Source: Streptomyces sp. NBC_00483
GTDB lineage: Bacteria; Actinomycetota; Actinomycetes; Streptomycetales; Streptomycetaceae
Assembly: GCF_036013745.1 (NCBI RefSeq)
Contig: NZ_CP107880.1
Location: 1-64,000, forward strand
Length of the DNA stretch: 64,000 nucleotides
Direction: 5' to 3'
Shown: one piece after another, positions 52,124 to 61,435 of the stretch
How positions within the stretch are numbered: position 1 is the first letter of the stretch
How the letters are laid out: the number at the start of each line of letters is the position of its first letter
Translations under genes and position numbers: made by a program
Notes under the pieces: generated by a model
Seen by the model: only the letters and a program-made list of their open reading frames with translations
Told to the model about the DNA's origin: nothing
Databases searched by the model: none

Positions 52124-52867
52124 ATGGCTCTGAGACCGGTTCAGGTGAACATCAAGGCCCTTGACGATGCGGTCGTCGGGCGGTTCTGGGCGGATGCGCT
52201 CGGCTGGGGCGTGTCCAGCGAGGCACCCGGTGTGACCAATGTGGAGCCCGGTGGCGGCTTCGCGTGGCCGGACGCGAGCGCCGTGTGCATCGACGTGGTC
52301 ACCGTTCCGCACGCCAAGACGGCGACGAAGAACCGTGTGCACATCGATCTCGCGACCACCTCGCCCACTCATCAGGCGGAGACGGTCGCGCGGTTGAAGG
52401 AACTCGGCGCGACGCCCGCCGACGTCGGCCAGGGCGATGTGCCGTGGACCGTGCTCGCCGACCCGGAAGGCAATGAGTTCTGCGTGCTGGAGCCCCGGGA
52501 GGTCTACCGGGACACCGGGCCGATCGCGGCCGTGGTGGTCGACTGTGCGGACCCGCGGGCCATGGCCCGGTTCTGGGGCGGGGCGACGGACTGGACGGTG
52601 CGCGAAGTGGCCAACGACCGGGCCGTGTTGCGCTCCTCCCAGGGTGTGGGCCCGTATCTCGAGTTCCTTCGTTCGTCGGACGGCAAGACCGTGGAGGACC
52701 GCGTCCACATCGATCTGCTGCCGTACGCCGGTGACGACAAGGAGGCGGAGGTCACCCGCCTGAAGACCCTCGGCGCCACCGACATCGACCTCGGCCAGGG
52801 CGACGTCCCGTGGACGTGTCTCACCGATCCCGAGGGACACGACTTCTGCGTCCTCGGGCGGGGCTAG
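52124..52867 (+). CDS. Two-domain VOC (glyoxalase/bleomycin-resistance-like) protein
   Basis: 247 residues from ATG 52124. Two homologous VOC modules: residues 1-120 and 125-247 each have FWxxALGW-like starts, NRVHIDLAT / DRVHIDLLP, VxRLKxLGAT, GDVPWTxLxDPEG and FCVL. Each VHIDL and terminal acid can supply a metal ligand. May bind or modify a small molecule; role unknown. Confidence 0.9.
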   Translation: MALRPVQVNIKALDDAVVGRFWADALGWGVSSEAPGVTNVEPGGGFAWPDASAVCIDVVTVPHAKTATKNRVHIDLATTSPTHQAETVARLKELGATPADVGQGDVPWTVLADPEGNEFCVLEPREVYRDTGPIAAVVVDCADPRAMARFWGGATDWTVREVANDRAVLRSSQGVGPYLEFLRSSDGKTVEDRVHIDLLPYAGDDKEAEVTRLKTLGATDIDLGQGDVPWTCLTDPEGHDFCVLGRG

Positions 52868-52910
52868 GACCTGATCCGAAACGACAGGCCCTCACCCTGG
52901 CCGGCACTGC

Positions 52911-54113
52911 TCAGGCCCCCGGCGCGTCCCCGAAGTCCGGGATCTCCAGGCGTGCCCCGCCCTGGCGCGCCGAGTCGTGGGCGACGATGCCCGGCAGCGT
53001 GTAGCGCGCGGCCACCCACGCGTTCACCGACGGCAGGGTGCGGGTGTTGACCGCGGTGACGAAGTCGTCCACCAGGAAGTGGTGGCTGCCCTCGTGGCCG
53101 TTGGGCATGTCGTCGTAGACGCGGGGCAGGCGGGAGCGGTCGTGGACGGGGGCCGAGCCCGACGTGAACGCGGCGCGCAGGGCGGGCGCGATCTTCTCGA
53201 GCGACGGGTCGTCCGGGCTGAGCGACGGCTTCGGTTCGAGGAGTTCGGTGATGTCCTGCACGCCCTTCTTGTCCTGCCAGAAGCTGACCGTGGCGAGCTG
53301 CTCCATGCTGGCGTCCGTGCCGAAGAACCGGAAGCGTGACTCCCTGATGTGCGAGGGGTAGCCGACCCGCCGGAACTCGTTCGTACGGAACGAGCCGCCA
53401 CCGGCGACCTCGAAGAGTGCGGTGGCGTTGGAGATGTCGTTGCCGAACTGGCTGACCTCGGTGTCGAAGACACCGTCGCCGCGCTCGTCCTTCACACCGA
53501 TCGCCGAGACACTGACCGCGTGTGTCCGCCACGCGCCGAGCACTCCGCCGACCGCGTGTGTCGGGTAGAGCAGCGGCGGATAGCTGGCGGTCTCCTTCCA
53601 GCGTTCGCCTCCGCTGTACTGGTACGCCTCGTAGAAGCCGAGGTCCATGTCGTGGACGTAGTCGCCCTCCGCGTAGAAGAGCCGTCCGAAGGCGCCGTCG
53701 GCGATCTGGTTGCGGGTGTGCACGGTGGCGGGGTTGTACTCGCTGGTCTCGCCCATCATGTACGTGAGTCCGGTGCGGCGGACCGCGTCGATGATCGCGG
53801 CGATCTCGTCGCGTGTGATGGCCATCGGGACGGCCGAGTAGACGTGCTTGCCGGCTTCGAGGCCCTGCAGGACGAGCGGGCCGTGGGTCCAGCGCTGCGT
53901 GAAGATGGCGACGGCGTCGATGTCGCGGGACTCCAGCATCGCCTCGTACGAGGGGAAGGTTCCGGCGAGGCCCTCTTTCGCGGCCAGTTGCTCGGCTCGC
54001 TCCGGCAGCAGGTCGGTGACGTGGACGGCGTCGACGCCCGGGTGGGCGAGGAACAACTTGGCGAAACCGCCGGCGAACTGTCCGGCGCCGACAATGCCGA
54101 GGGTGAACGTCAT
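52911..54113 (-). CDS. Gfo/Idh/MocA family oxidoreductase
   Basis: 400 residues. Rossmann start FTLGIVGAGQFAGGFAKLFL, EAGKHVYSAVPMAITRDE (EKPxA-like region modified to AVPMA), then a C-terminal beta domain (PPLLYPTHAVGGVLGAWRTH). The usual catalytic Lys of EKP is missing, replaced by Val, so activity may differ. Last gene in the sugar ABC operon; likely processes the imported sugar or polyol with NAD(P). Confidence 0.9.
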   Translation of the reverse strand: MTFTLGIVGAGQFAGGFAKLFLAHPGVDAVHVTDLLPERAEQLAAKEGLAGTFPSYEAMLESRDIDAVAIFTQRWTHGPLVLQGLEAGKHVYSAVPMAITRDEIAAIIDAVRRTGLTYMMGETSEYNPATVHTRNQIADGAFGRLFYAEGDYVHDMDLGFYEAYQYSGGERWKETASYPPLLYPTHAVGGVLGAWRTHAVSVSAIGVKDERGDGVFDTEVSQFGNDISNATALFEVAGGGSFRTNEFRRVGYPSHIRESRFRFFGTDASMEQLATVSFWQDKKGVQDITELLEPKPSLSPDDPSLEKIAPALRAAFTSGSAPVHDRSRLPRVYDDMPNGHEGSHHFLVDDFVTAVNTRTLPSVNAWVAARYTLPGIVAHDSARQGGARLEIPDFGDAPGA

Positions 54114-54127
54114 GTGCGCATGCCTTT

Positions 54128-54215
54128 CGCTACGTGCTGCGTGGTCGCTATGTGTCGCTACGTGCTGCGTGGTCGCTATGTGTCGCTACGTGCTGCGTGG
54201 TCGCTACGTGCTGTG
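54128..54215. repeat. 28-bp direct repeat, about 3 copies, between ABC operon genes
   Basis: A unit beginning CGCTACGTGCTGCGTGGTCG recurs exactly at 54128 and 54156, and partly at 54184, filling the gap between the binding-protein gene stop and the oxidoreductase start. It may separate expression of the two genes or be neutral slippage. Confidence 0.8.
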
Positions 54216-54229
54216 CGTTCGCTGCGTGG

Positions 54230-55570
54230 TCACTGGTCGAGCAGGAGGTTGATCTGGTCGTTGGTCTCGTCGAGGCGTCTCGCGGGCGCCCCGTTGCCGA
54301 AGACGTCCTGCATCGCCGGGTGCATGAGGGCGTAGACGTCGGCGGCGTAGTTGGTGATCGGGAAGGGGAAGGTGCGGTACTGCTTGCGGTCGTCGACCGG
54401 GGTGGTGAAAGCCGAGGTGTCGATGCCCTTCTTCTTGTAGGCCGCGACGGCCGTGTCCGTCCCCGACGGTGTCGCGGGGAAGACGATCCCGTACCGGCCG
54501 ACCGTCCGCTGGCAGGCGTCGGAGGCCATGTACGCGACCCACTTCTTGGCTCCCGCCTTGTTGCGGGCGCCCTTGGTGACGGAGTCGGCGAGGCCGTTCA
54601 TCATGGTGGCGCGCTTGCCGGTGGGTCCTGTGGGGTTGCGGACGGTGCCGAAGTCGATGCCCTTGAACCCGGCGTAGGTGGAGAGCATCCAGGCGCCGTC
54701 GAAGGCGGTGGCGGCGCGGCCCGCGGCGAACTGGGCGTTGGACTGGTTGAGTCCGGCGTTCCAGGCGGTGAAGGGCGCCATGTAGCCCTTTTTCGCGAGG
54801 CCGAAGTACCACTCGATGACGGACTGGAAGGTCTTGTCGCCGTACCGGTACTCGTCACCCCACCGCTTCTTGTCCGTGTAGGACCAGCCGGCGGAGCCGG
54901 TGAACGGGCTCCACTGGGTCTGGCCGTCGCCGTCCCCTGCCCCGTTGGTGGCGAGGCCGTAGGTCTTGACCTTGTGCTTGTCGAAGCCGGGTTCGTCGCC
55001 GCGCTTGCCGTTTCTGTCGACGGTGAGGTGGGCGATGGCCTTCTCGAAGGTGCCGCCGTCCTTGGGGTTCCAGCGCAGCCCGTCGAGGTCCTTCGGGGTG
55101 AGGTCGGCGTCGTCGAGCATCTTCTTGTTGTAGAAGAGCGAGACGGTGTCCCAGTCCTTCGGCGCGCCGTAGCGGTGTCCGTCCTGGGCCACCCAGTTCG
55201 CCGCGAGTCCCGGCTGGTAGTCCGTGTCCTTCATACCGAGGTCGTCGAGCGGTTCGAGCACCTGCAGGTCGGCGAACTGGCCGAACTTCTGGATGTGGTT
55301 GGTGAAGACGTCCGGCTCGGTGCCGGAGATGAAGCTCGCCGTGAGCTTGGTCCAGTAGTCCTCCCAGCCGATCTGGGTGAACTTCACGTCAAGGCCGCGG
55401 TGTTGCTTCTCGAAGTCCTTCGCGCAGGCCTCGTAGGCGGGCAGTTGGTTCGCGTCCCACAGCCAGTACGTCACGGTTCCCGACGAGCGGGCTCCGGGGT
55501 CGCTGCCCGCGCACCCGGTCAGCGACAGCGCCAGTACTCCGGTCAGCGCGACGAGCGTACGAAATCGCAT
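54230..55570 (-). CDS. Sugar ABC transporter substrate-binding lipoprotein
   Basis: 446 residues. Lipobox LSLTGC with Cys20 as the lipidation site, then the family-1 solute-binding fold (TVTYWLWDANQLPAYEACAK; FISGTEPDVFTNHI; NKKMLDDADL; FDGAWMLSTYAG). Captures a sugar outside the cell for the two permeases upstream. Ligand unknown. Confidence 0.95.
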   Translation of the reverse strand: MRFRTLVALTGVLALSLTGCAGSDPGARSSGTVTYWLWDANQLPAYEACAKDFEKQHRGLDVKFTQIGWEDYWTKLTASFISGTEPDVFTNHIQKFGQFADLQVLEPLDDLGMKDTDYQPGLAANWVAQDGHRYGAPKDWDTVSLFYNKKMLDDADLTPKDLDGLRWNPKDGGTFEKAIAHLTVDRNGKRGDEPGFDKHKVKTYGLATNGAGDGDGQTQWSPFTGSAGWSYTDKKRWGDEYRYGDKTFQSVIEWYFGLAKKGYMAPFTAWNAGLNQSNAQFAAGRAATAFDGAWMLSTYAGFKGIDFGTVRNPTGPTGKRATMMNGLADSVTKGARNKAGAKKWVAYMASDACQRTVGRYGIVFPATPSGTDTAVAAYKKKGIDTSAFTTPVDDRKQYRTFPFPITNYAADVYALMHPAMQDVFGNGAPARRLDETNDQINLLLDQ

Positions 55571-55580
55571 CCGGTGCCTC

Positions 55581-56504
55581 CTACTTGAGTCCGGTGAAGC
55601 TGATGGAGCTGACGATCCGGCGCGCGAACACTCCGAAGAGCAGCAGCATCGGGAGCGCCGCGATGAGGGTCGCCGCCATGAGCCCGGACCAGTCGAAGCC
55701 GGACTGCGGGGTCTGCGCGCGGAACATCGCGAGGGCGACGGTGAGGACGCGGGAGCTGTCGCTGTACGACACCATCAGCGGCCAGAAGTAGTCGTTCCAG
55801 GAGGTGATGTACGTCAGGACGGCGAGGGTGATGACCGGGGTGGACGCCATGGGCAGCAGCACCCGGAAGAAGATCCGGATCCGGCCCGCGCCGTCCAGGA
55901 GCGCGGCCTCCTCGACCTCGAGCGGGATGTTCATGAAGAACTGACGGAGGAAGAAGACCGCGAACGGTGTCATGAACATCGTGGGCAACGCGATCCCGAG
56001 CAGCGAGTCGATCAGCCCGAGTTCCTTCACGAGCACGAAGTTGGGCAGCAGCGTGAAGATCGAAGGCACCATGAGACCGCCGAGGAACAGCGCGAACACG
56101 GTGTTGCGGCCACGCCAGTTGAGCCGCGCGAACGCGTAGGCGGCCATGGCGGAGAACAGGATCTGGCAGACGGTGATCAGCGTCGAGACGACGATCGAGT
56201 TGAGCAGGTAGCGCCAGAAGTCGAGACCGCCGCCCGCGCCGCCCTGGGCGACGGCCTCCTTCGTCGACTGCAGCCCGAGGGCGCGCTCGAAGCCGCCGCC
56301 CGTCGGCTCGACGGGGAGCACGGAGGTCGGGTCGGCGGCGATGCCCGGGTTGGAGGAGAGCGCGGTACGCAGCACCCAGTAGAACGGCAGCAGGGTGACG
56401 AGCACGATCGCGCCCATCGTGGTCCAGGCGACGGCGCGCCCGAAGGAGGGCCGGCGCCGGGCGGGCCGGGCGCTGCGCGCAGGTGCGGGTGCGGTGGTGG
56501 CCAT
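55581..56504 (-). CDS. Sugar ABC transporter permease, MalG/UgpE type
   Basis: 307 residues, six membrane helices; EAA loop EVEEAALLDGAGRIRIFFRV then P..P, as in CUT1 inner-membrane subunits. Lies 10 bases before the binding-protein gene. Confidence 0.95.
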   Translation of the reverse strand: MATTAPAPARSARPARRRPSFGRAVAWTTMGAIVLVTLLPFYWVLRTALSSNPGIAADPTSVLPVEPTGGGFERALGLQSTKEAVAQGGAGGGLDFWRYLLNSIVVSTLITVCQILFSAMAAYAFARLNWRGRNTVFALFLGGLMVPSIFTLLPNFVLVKELGLIDSLLGIALPTMFMTPFAVFFLRQFFMNIPLEVEEAALLDGAGRIRIFFRVLLPMASTPVITLAVLTYITSWNDYFWPLMVSYSDSSRVLTVALAMFRAQTPQSGFDWSGLMAATLIAALPMLLLFGVFARRIVSSISFTGLK

Positions 56505-56520
56505 GTCGGTGCTCCTCTCT

Positions 56521-57462
56521 TCAGCCGAGGTCGGTCTGTCCGGCCCGGGTGATCCGGTACTGGACGATGGTGATCACGCTGAGCACGACCAGCAGGGCCA
56601 CGGACATCGCGGAGGCGTAGCCGAACTGGAAGCGGCCGAAGGCCGAGCCGTAGATGTAGAACTGCAGCACGTTGGTGGCGTTGGCGGGCCCGCCTGCCGT
56701 GGTCACGGCGACGGTGTCGAAGACCTGGAAGGAGCCGATCACCGTCATGATGAGGACGACCGCGAGGACCGGCCGCAGCAGCGGCATGGTGATGCGGGTG
56801 AACATCCGCCACTCGCTCGCGCCGTCGACGCGCGCCGCCTCGTACATGTCGTGGGGTATCGCCTGGAGTCCCGCGAAGAGGAGCAGCGCGGTGTAGCCGA
56901 CGTGCCGCCACACGTTGATGAGCGCGATGGTGGGGATGGCCCAGGTCTCGTCGGCGAGGAACGGGATCCGGTCGAGGCCGACGCCGGCGATGATCTCGTT
57001 GCCGATGCCGAGTTGGGTGTCGAGCATCCAGAGCCAGACGAGGCCGGCGACGACGTTGGACATCAGATACGGCGTGAGGACGATGCCGCGCAGGAGGGAG
57101 GACTGCGTGAGCCGGTGCAGCAGGACGGCGATGCCGAGCGCGGCCACCGTCTGCACGCCGATGTTGACGAGGACGTATTCGACGGTGACCTTCAACGAGT
57201 CCCAGAAGATGGGGTCGTTGACCATGCGCTCGTAGTTGGCGAGGCCGACCCACTCCGGTGGCGTGAGGAGGTTGAAGCGGGTGAAGCTCAGCCAGATGCC
57301 GCGCAGGGTGGGCCACAGCAGGAAGACGGCGAAGCCGAGCATGGCCGGAGCGATGAAGAGTGCGGCGATCGCACCGTCACCGAGGGGACGTCTGCGCTTC
57401 TCCCGCGGGGCACTGCCGGTGAGCGGCAGATGTCTCGGCGGGCTGCTGGAGGTGACAGTCAT
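56521..57462 (-). CDS. Sugar ABC transporter permease, MalF/UgpA type
   Basis: 313 residues, six helices; EAA loop DMYEAARVDGASEWRMFTRI. First gene of the operon, divergent from the ROK regulator. There is no ATPase gene in the operon; in Streptomyces CUT1 importers usually share the MsiK ATPase. Confidence 0.95.
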   Translation of the reverse strand: MTVTSSSPPRHLPLTGSAPREKRRRPLGDGAIAALFIAPAMLGFAVFLLWPTLRGIWLSFTRFNLLTPPEWVGLANYERMVNDPIFWDSLKVTVEYVLVNIGVQTVAALGIAVLLHRLTQSSLLRGIVLTPYLMSNVVAGLVWLWMLDTQLGIGNEIIAGVGLDRIPFLADETWAIPTIALINVWRHVGYTALLLFAGLQAIPHDMYEAARVDGASEWRMFTRITMPLLRPVLAVVLIMTVIGSFQVFDTVAVTTAGGPANATNVLQFYIYGSAFGRFQFGYASAMSVALLVVLSVITIVQYRITRAGQTDLG

Positions 57463-57588
57463 CGGGACTCCCTCGTCTGCGATTCGACCTCGTCCTCGGC
57501 TTGGTTACTTTCGCGGCAGAACTTTCGGGCCGTCAAGATGCGTGCAGCGACTACCTGAAAGGGGTTGCTGCGACTTAGAGTGACGTCA

Positions 57589-57609
57589 TTCCTTTTGTAA
57601 CAGAAGGAA
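57589..57609. promoter_or_regulatory. 21-bp palindrome, probable ROK operator
   Basis: Arms TTCCTT (57589-57594) and AAGGAA (57604-57609) flank a TGTAACA core, with only the bases at 57595 and 57603 unpaired. It lies in the region shared by the ABC operon (start 57462) and the ROK gene (start 57628), about 19 bases before the ROK start codon. Confidence 0.8.
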
Positions 57610-57627
57610 CGGGGAGAGGGGTTGGCG

Positions 57628-58836
57628 ATGAACGCGAAGGCGGACACCTGGGTGCCGCTCAGTTCGGGCGAGCGCGCCGTGGCGTTGGAGGTGCTCACCC
57701 GTGGGCCGTTGTCGCGCAGTGAGCTCGCGCGGCGCCTCGACCTGTCGGCGGGCAGCCTCACCCGGCTGACCAAGCCACTGATCGAGTCGGGGCTGCTGGT
57801 CGAGGCACCGGAGGGCCCGGCGCGCTCGGAGTCGCGCCAGGGCCGACCGTCCCGCCCCCTGGACATCGTCGCCGAGTCCCGCACCTTCGCCGGATTCAAG
57901 GTCACCGAGGACACGGTCTACGGCGTTGTCACCACGCTCAGGAGCGACATCGTGGCCTGCCGCGACGCGCCGCTCGCGAGCCGCGAACCGGATCAAGTCG
58001 TCGCGGCCATAGGCGAGTTGACCGATGCGTTCGCCCACGAGTTTCCCTCGCTGTGCGGCATCGGGATCGGGCTCGGCGGCCGCGCGCAGGACCGTTCGGT
58101 CGTCGACGAGTCGGCGTTCCTCGACTGGCGGGACGTGCCGCTCGCGCGGCTCGTGCGCGAGCGCACCGGGCTGCCCGCGGTCGTCGAGAACGATGTGAGC
58201 GCCCTCGTCGAGGCCGAGAGCTGGTTCGGGGCGGGCCGGGGCCTGGACCGGTTCGCGGTGCTCACGATCGGGGCGGGGCTCGGGTACGGCCTGGTCAGCG
58301 GGGGCCGGCGGGTGGCGACGGCCGAGGACGGGCTCGGGGTGGGCCGCTTCTGGATCGTCGATCCGTCCGGGCCGCTGACCCCCGACGGTCGGCGCGGCAG
58401 CGCCGTCTCCCTTCTCACGATCCCCGGCATCCGCCGCCAGGTGCGGGCCGCCACGGGCGAGGACGCGACGTACGAGGAGATCCTCGCGCGCGCCGTCGAG
58501 GGCGAACCGCTCCCGGCCCGGGTGGTCGGCGAGGCGGCCCGCGCGCTCGGCACGCTCGTCGCGCAGATCGCGAACTTCGCGATGCCGCAGAAGATCCTGC
58601 TCGCCGGGGAGGGCGTCGGCCTCGTCGACGTGGCGGCCCCCGTGATCGAGGAGGCGATCCGCACGAACCGCCACCCGCGGGCCGACCCGGTCAATCTGGA
58701 GACCAAGGTCTCCGACTTCCACGACTGGGCGCGCGGCGGGGCCGTGCTGGCGATTCAGGTGCTCGTCCTGGGGACCGCCGGTCCGGGACCCGGTTCCCGT
58801 ACCGCCGCCGGGACACGGGTACCGTCACCCCGTTGA
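57628..58836 (+). CDS. ROK family transcriptional regulator without the Cys zinc motif
   Basis: 402 residues from ATG 57628 (TTG 57622 also possible). Winged helix LSRSELARRLDLSAGSLTRL, then a ROK kinase-like fold (GIGIGLGGRAQDRSV; LTIGAGLGYGLVSGG). The usual ROK signature CxCGxxGCxE is replaced by TPDGRRGSAVSLLT, so the zinc Cys residues are absent. Divergent from the sugar ABC operon and likely its repressor, with the palindrome at 57589-57609 as site. Confidence 0.9.
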   Translation: MNAKADTWVPLSSGERAVALEVLTRGPLSRSELARRLDLSAGSLTRLTKPLIESGLLVEAPEGPARSESRQGRPSRPLDIVAESRTFAGFKVTEDTVYGVVTTLRSDIVACRDAPLASREPDQVVAAIGELTDAFAHEFPSLCGIGIGLGGRAQDRSVVDESAFLDWRDVPLARLVRERTGLPAVVENDVSALVEAESWFGAGRGLDRFAVLTIGAGLGYGLVSGGRRVATAEDGLGVGRFWIVDPSGPLTPDGRRGSAVSLLTIPGIRRQVRAATGEDATYEEILARAVEGEPLPARVVGEAARALGTLVAQIANFAMPQKILLAGEGVGLVDVAAPVIEEAIRTNRHPRADPVNLETKVSDFHDWARGGAVLAIQVLVLGTAGPGPGSRTAAGTRVPSPR

Positions 58837-58866
58837 AGTCCGGCAAGATCCAAAAGGCGGTTACGC

Positions 58867-60423
58867 ATGGCCGACGCGGCCCCCGGCGCCACAACGTCCC
58901 CCAGTGTCACGGAAGTTGAGACCCACGGTGTCGAGCGGATTCCCGACGGGGACCGCACGGCCCGTCCCCTCGACCTGTTCCGTCTCGCCTTCGGCGGCGC
59001 CAACACCTTCGCCACGTGTGTGCTCGGCGCGTTCCCGATCCTGTTCGGCCTGTCCTTCTGGCAGGGGCTCGCCGCGACGGTCCTGGGCCTGGTGGCGGGC
59101 GCGCTGCTGCTGGCGCCGATGTCCGTGTTCGGCCCGGCCAACGGCACGAACAACGCGGTGTCCTCGTCCGCACATCTGGGTGTGCACGGCCGTGTCGTCG
59201 GCTCGTTCCTGTCGCTGCTCACGGCGATCGCGTTCTTCTCGATCTCCGTGTGGTCGTCCGGCGACGCGCTGATCGGCGCGGCGCACCGGCTGGCGGGGCT
59301 GCCCGAGTCGGACCTCTCGTACGGCGTCGCGTACGCGGTGTTCGCGGGGCTCGTCCTGACGGTGTGCGTGTACGGGTTCCGGTTCATGCTCTTCGTGAAC
59401 AAGATCGCGGTGCTGGCCGCTTCGGCGCTGTTCGTGCTCGGTGTGTTCGCGTTCGCGGGGGACTTCGACCCCGGCTACACGGGGTCGTTCGCCTCCACGT
59501 CGACGCCGATGTTCTGGCCGTCTTTCATCGGCTCGGCGCTGATCGTGCTGTCCAACCCGGTGTCGTTCGGCGCGTTCCTCGGTGACTGGTCGCGCTACAT
59601 CCCGGCGGCCACACCGCGCGGGCGGGCCATGGGCGCGGCGTTCCTCTCGCAGATCGCGACACTGCTGCCGTTCCTGTTCGGCCTCGCCACCGCGTCGGTG
59701 ATCGCCGCGAAGGCGGAGAAGTACCTGGATCCGGCGGCGCCGAACTACGTGGGCGGACTCCTGGCCATCTCCCCCGGCTGGTACTTCCTCCCGCTGTGCC
59801 TGATCGCGCTGATCGGCGGCATGGCGACGGGCACGACCGCCCTGTACGGCACGGGTCTCGACTTCTCCTCGGTGTTCCCGCGCTTCGGCCGGGTGCAGGC
59901 GACGGTCTTCATCGGTTCGCTGTCGATCGCGTTCATCTTCGTCGGCCGGTTCGCCCTGAACCTCGCCCAGTCGATCTCCACGTTCGCCACGCTCATCATC
60001 ACGTGCACCGCGCCGTGGATGGTCGTCATGGCTCTCGGCTACGTGACCCGGCGCGGCTGGTACGACGCGGAGGCGCTCCAGGTCTTCAACCGGCGCCAGC
60101 GCGGCGGGCGTTACTGGTTCACGCACGGCTGGAACTGGCGTGGTCTGTCGGCGTGGCTGGTCTCGGCCTGCATGGCGCTGCTGTTCACGAATCTGCCGGG
60201 CCAGTTCGTCGGCCCGCTCGGCACACTCGCGGGCGGCACCGACATCTCGCTCCCGGTCGGCCTCGTCCTCGCCGCCGTCGTCTATCTCGCCCTGCTGTTC
60301 CTCTTCCCCGAACCGCGCGCAGTGTACGGGCCGGACGGGCCGCGTCTGGTGCGCGCTTCGGAGGCGGAGGTGCCGCCGATCACGGGAGACGTACCGGCCA
60401 CGGCACCGACCGGAACCGTCTGA
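58867..60423 (+). CDS. NCS1 family permease, cytosine/purine type
   Basis: 518 residues, about 12 helices. GVERIPDGDRTARPLDLFRL start, FGPANGTNNAVSSSAHLGVH and SNPVSFGAFLGDWSRYIP as in cytosine-purine permeases (YxxSRYxP-type motif after helix 6). Only 30 bases after the ROK gene, so possibly co-transcribed with it. Distinct from the permease at 41896. Confidence 0.92.
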   Translation: MADAAPGATTSPSVTEVETHGVERIPDGDRTARPLDLFRLAFGGANTFATCVLGAFPILFGLSFWQGLAATVLGLVAGALLLAPMSVFGPANGTNNAVSSSAHLGVHGRVVGSFLSLLTAIAFFSISVWSSGDALIGAAHRLAGLPESDLSYGVAYAVFAGLVLTVCVYGFRFMLFVNKIAVLAASALFVLGVFAFAGDFDPGYTGSFASTSTPMFWPSFIGSALIVLSNPVSFGAFLGDWSRYIPAATPRGRAMGAAFLSQIATLLPFLFGLATASVIAAKAEKYLDPAAPNYVGGLLAISPGWYFLPLCLIALIGGMATGTTALYGTGLDFSSVFPRFGRVQATVFIGSLSIAFIFVGRFALNLAQSISTFATLIITCTAPWMVVMALGYVTRRGWYDAEALQVFNRRQRGGRYWFTHGWNWRGLSAWLVSACMALLFTNLPGQFVGPLGTLAGGTDISLPVGLVLAAVVYLALLFLFPEPRAVYGPDGPRLVRASEAEVPPITGDVPATAPTGTV

Positions 60424-60585
60424 CGACCGAGCCGACGGGCCCAAGTCGCCTCCCGTAGCCCCGAGTTGAAGCCACACCTGGTGAAGGCCTGCCCATGGCA
60501 TGATCGCGGAAGCCTTCCGGACCGGGTCCGGGGCCCGCGACGCTTCCGAGGGGCCCCGGCGATCGAGCACACGCTGGAGTCAGAC

Positions 60586-61371
60586 ATGACGGCACAGCCC
60601 TTCGAGAACCGCATCGACACGAGCAGACCCCACCCGGCCCGTGTCTACGACTGGTTGCTGGGCGGCAAGGACCACTACCCGGTCGACCAGGCAGTCGCGG
60701 AGAAGCTGCCGCCGGAGGCCCGCCAGAACGCCCTGCGCAACCGCGCGTTCATGCACCGGGCCGCCGCGTGGCTCGCCGGCAACGGCATCGATCAGTTCCT
60801 CGACATCGGCACGGGCATCCCGACCGAGCCCAACCTCCACCAGATCGTGCAGGGCATCGTGCCGACCGCCCGGGTCTCGTACGCGGACAACGATCCGATC
60901 GTGCTGCGGCACGCGGAGGCCCTGTTGGTGAGCGCTCCGGAGGGGGGCACCGACTACATCCAGGCGGATGTCCGCCGCCCCGATGTCATCCTCGACCACG
61001 CGCGCACGTTCCTGGACTTCTCCCGTCCCGTCGCCCTGTCGATGATCGCGCTGATGCACTTCATCGGCGACGACGAGGACCCGTACGGCCTGACCAGGGC
61101 GCTCGTCGACGCGCTGCCGACGGGCAGCTATCTGGTGCTGTCGCACGGCACCACCGACGAGCACCCGCACCTGGTGAAGTCCGTGACCGACACGTACCGC
61201 AAGGGCGAGATCCCGCTGCGGATGCGCACGCGGGCCGAGGTCGAGCCGTTCTTCGAGGGCCTGGAGCTGGTGGAGCCCGGACTGGTGACGGCGACCAAGT
61301 GGTACCAGTCGGGGCCTGCTCCCGCCGAGGAGCTGAGCGGGTTCTATGTCGGCGTCGCCCGCGTCCCGTAA
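60586..61371 (+). CDS. SAM-dependent methyltransferase of the DUF574 type
   Basis: 261 residues from ATG 60586. TSRPHPARVYDWLLGGKDHY is the hallmark N-terminus of this actinobacterial family; SAM motif FLDIGTGIPTEPNLHQI, YADNDPIVLRHAEALL. Substrate unknown although the family is very abundant in Streptomyces. GGAG precedes the start. Confidence 0.93.
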   Translation: MTAQPFENRIDTSRPHPARVYDWLLGGKDHYPVDQAVAEKLPPEARQNALRNRAFMHRAAAWLAGNGIDQFLDIGTGIPTEPNLHQIVQGIVPTARVSYADNDPIVLRHAEALLVSAPEGGTDYIQADVRRPDVILDHARTFLDFSRPVALSMIALMHFIGDDEDPYGLTRALVDALPTGSYLVLSHGTTDEHPHLVKSVTDTYRKGEIPLRMRTRAEVEPFFEGLELVEPGLVTATKWYQSGPAPAEELSGFYVGVARVP

Positions 61372-61435
61372 ACCGCGTGGGGCGCTGACAGGATGGCTGC
61401 GACAGAGGCCCGTCCCCGTAGCGAAAGAGGCCACC

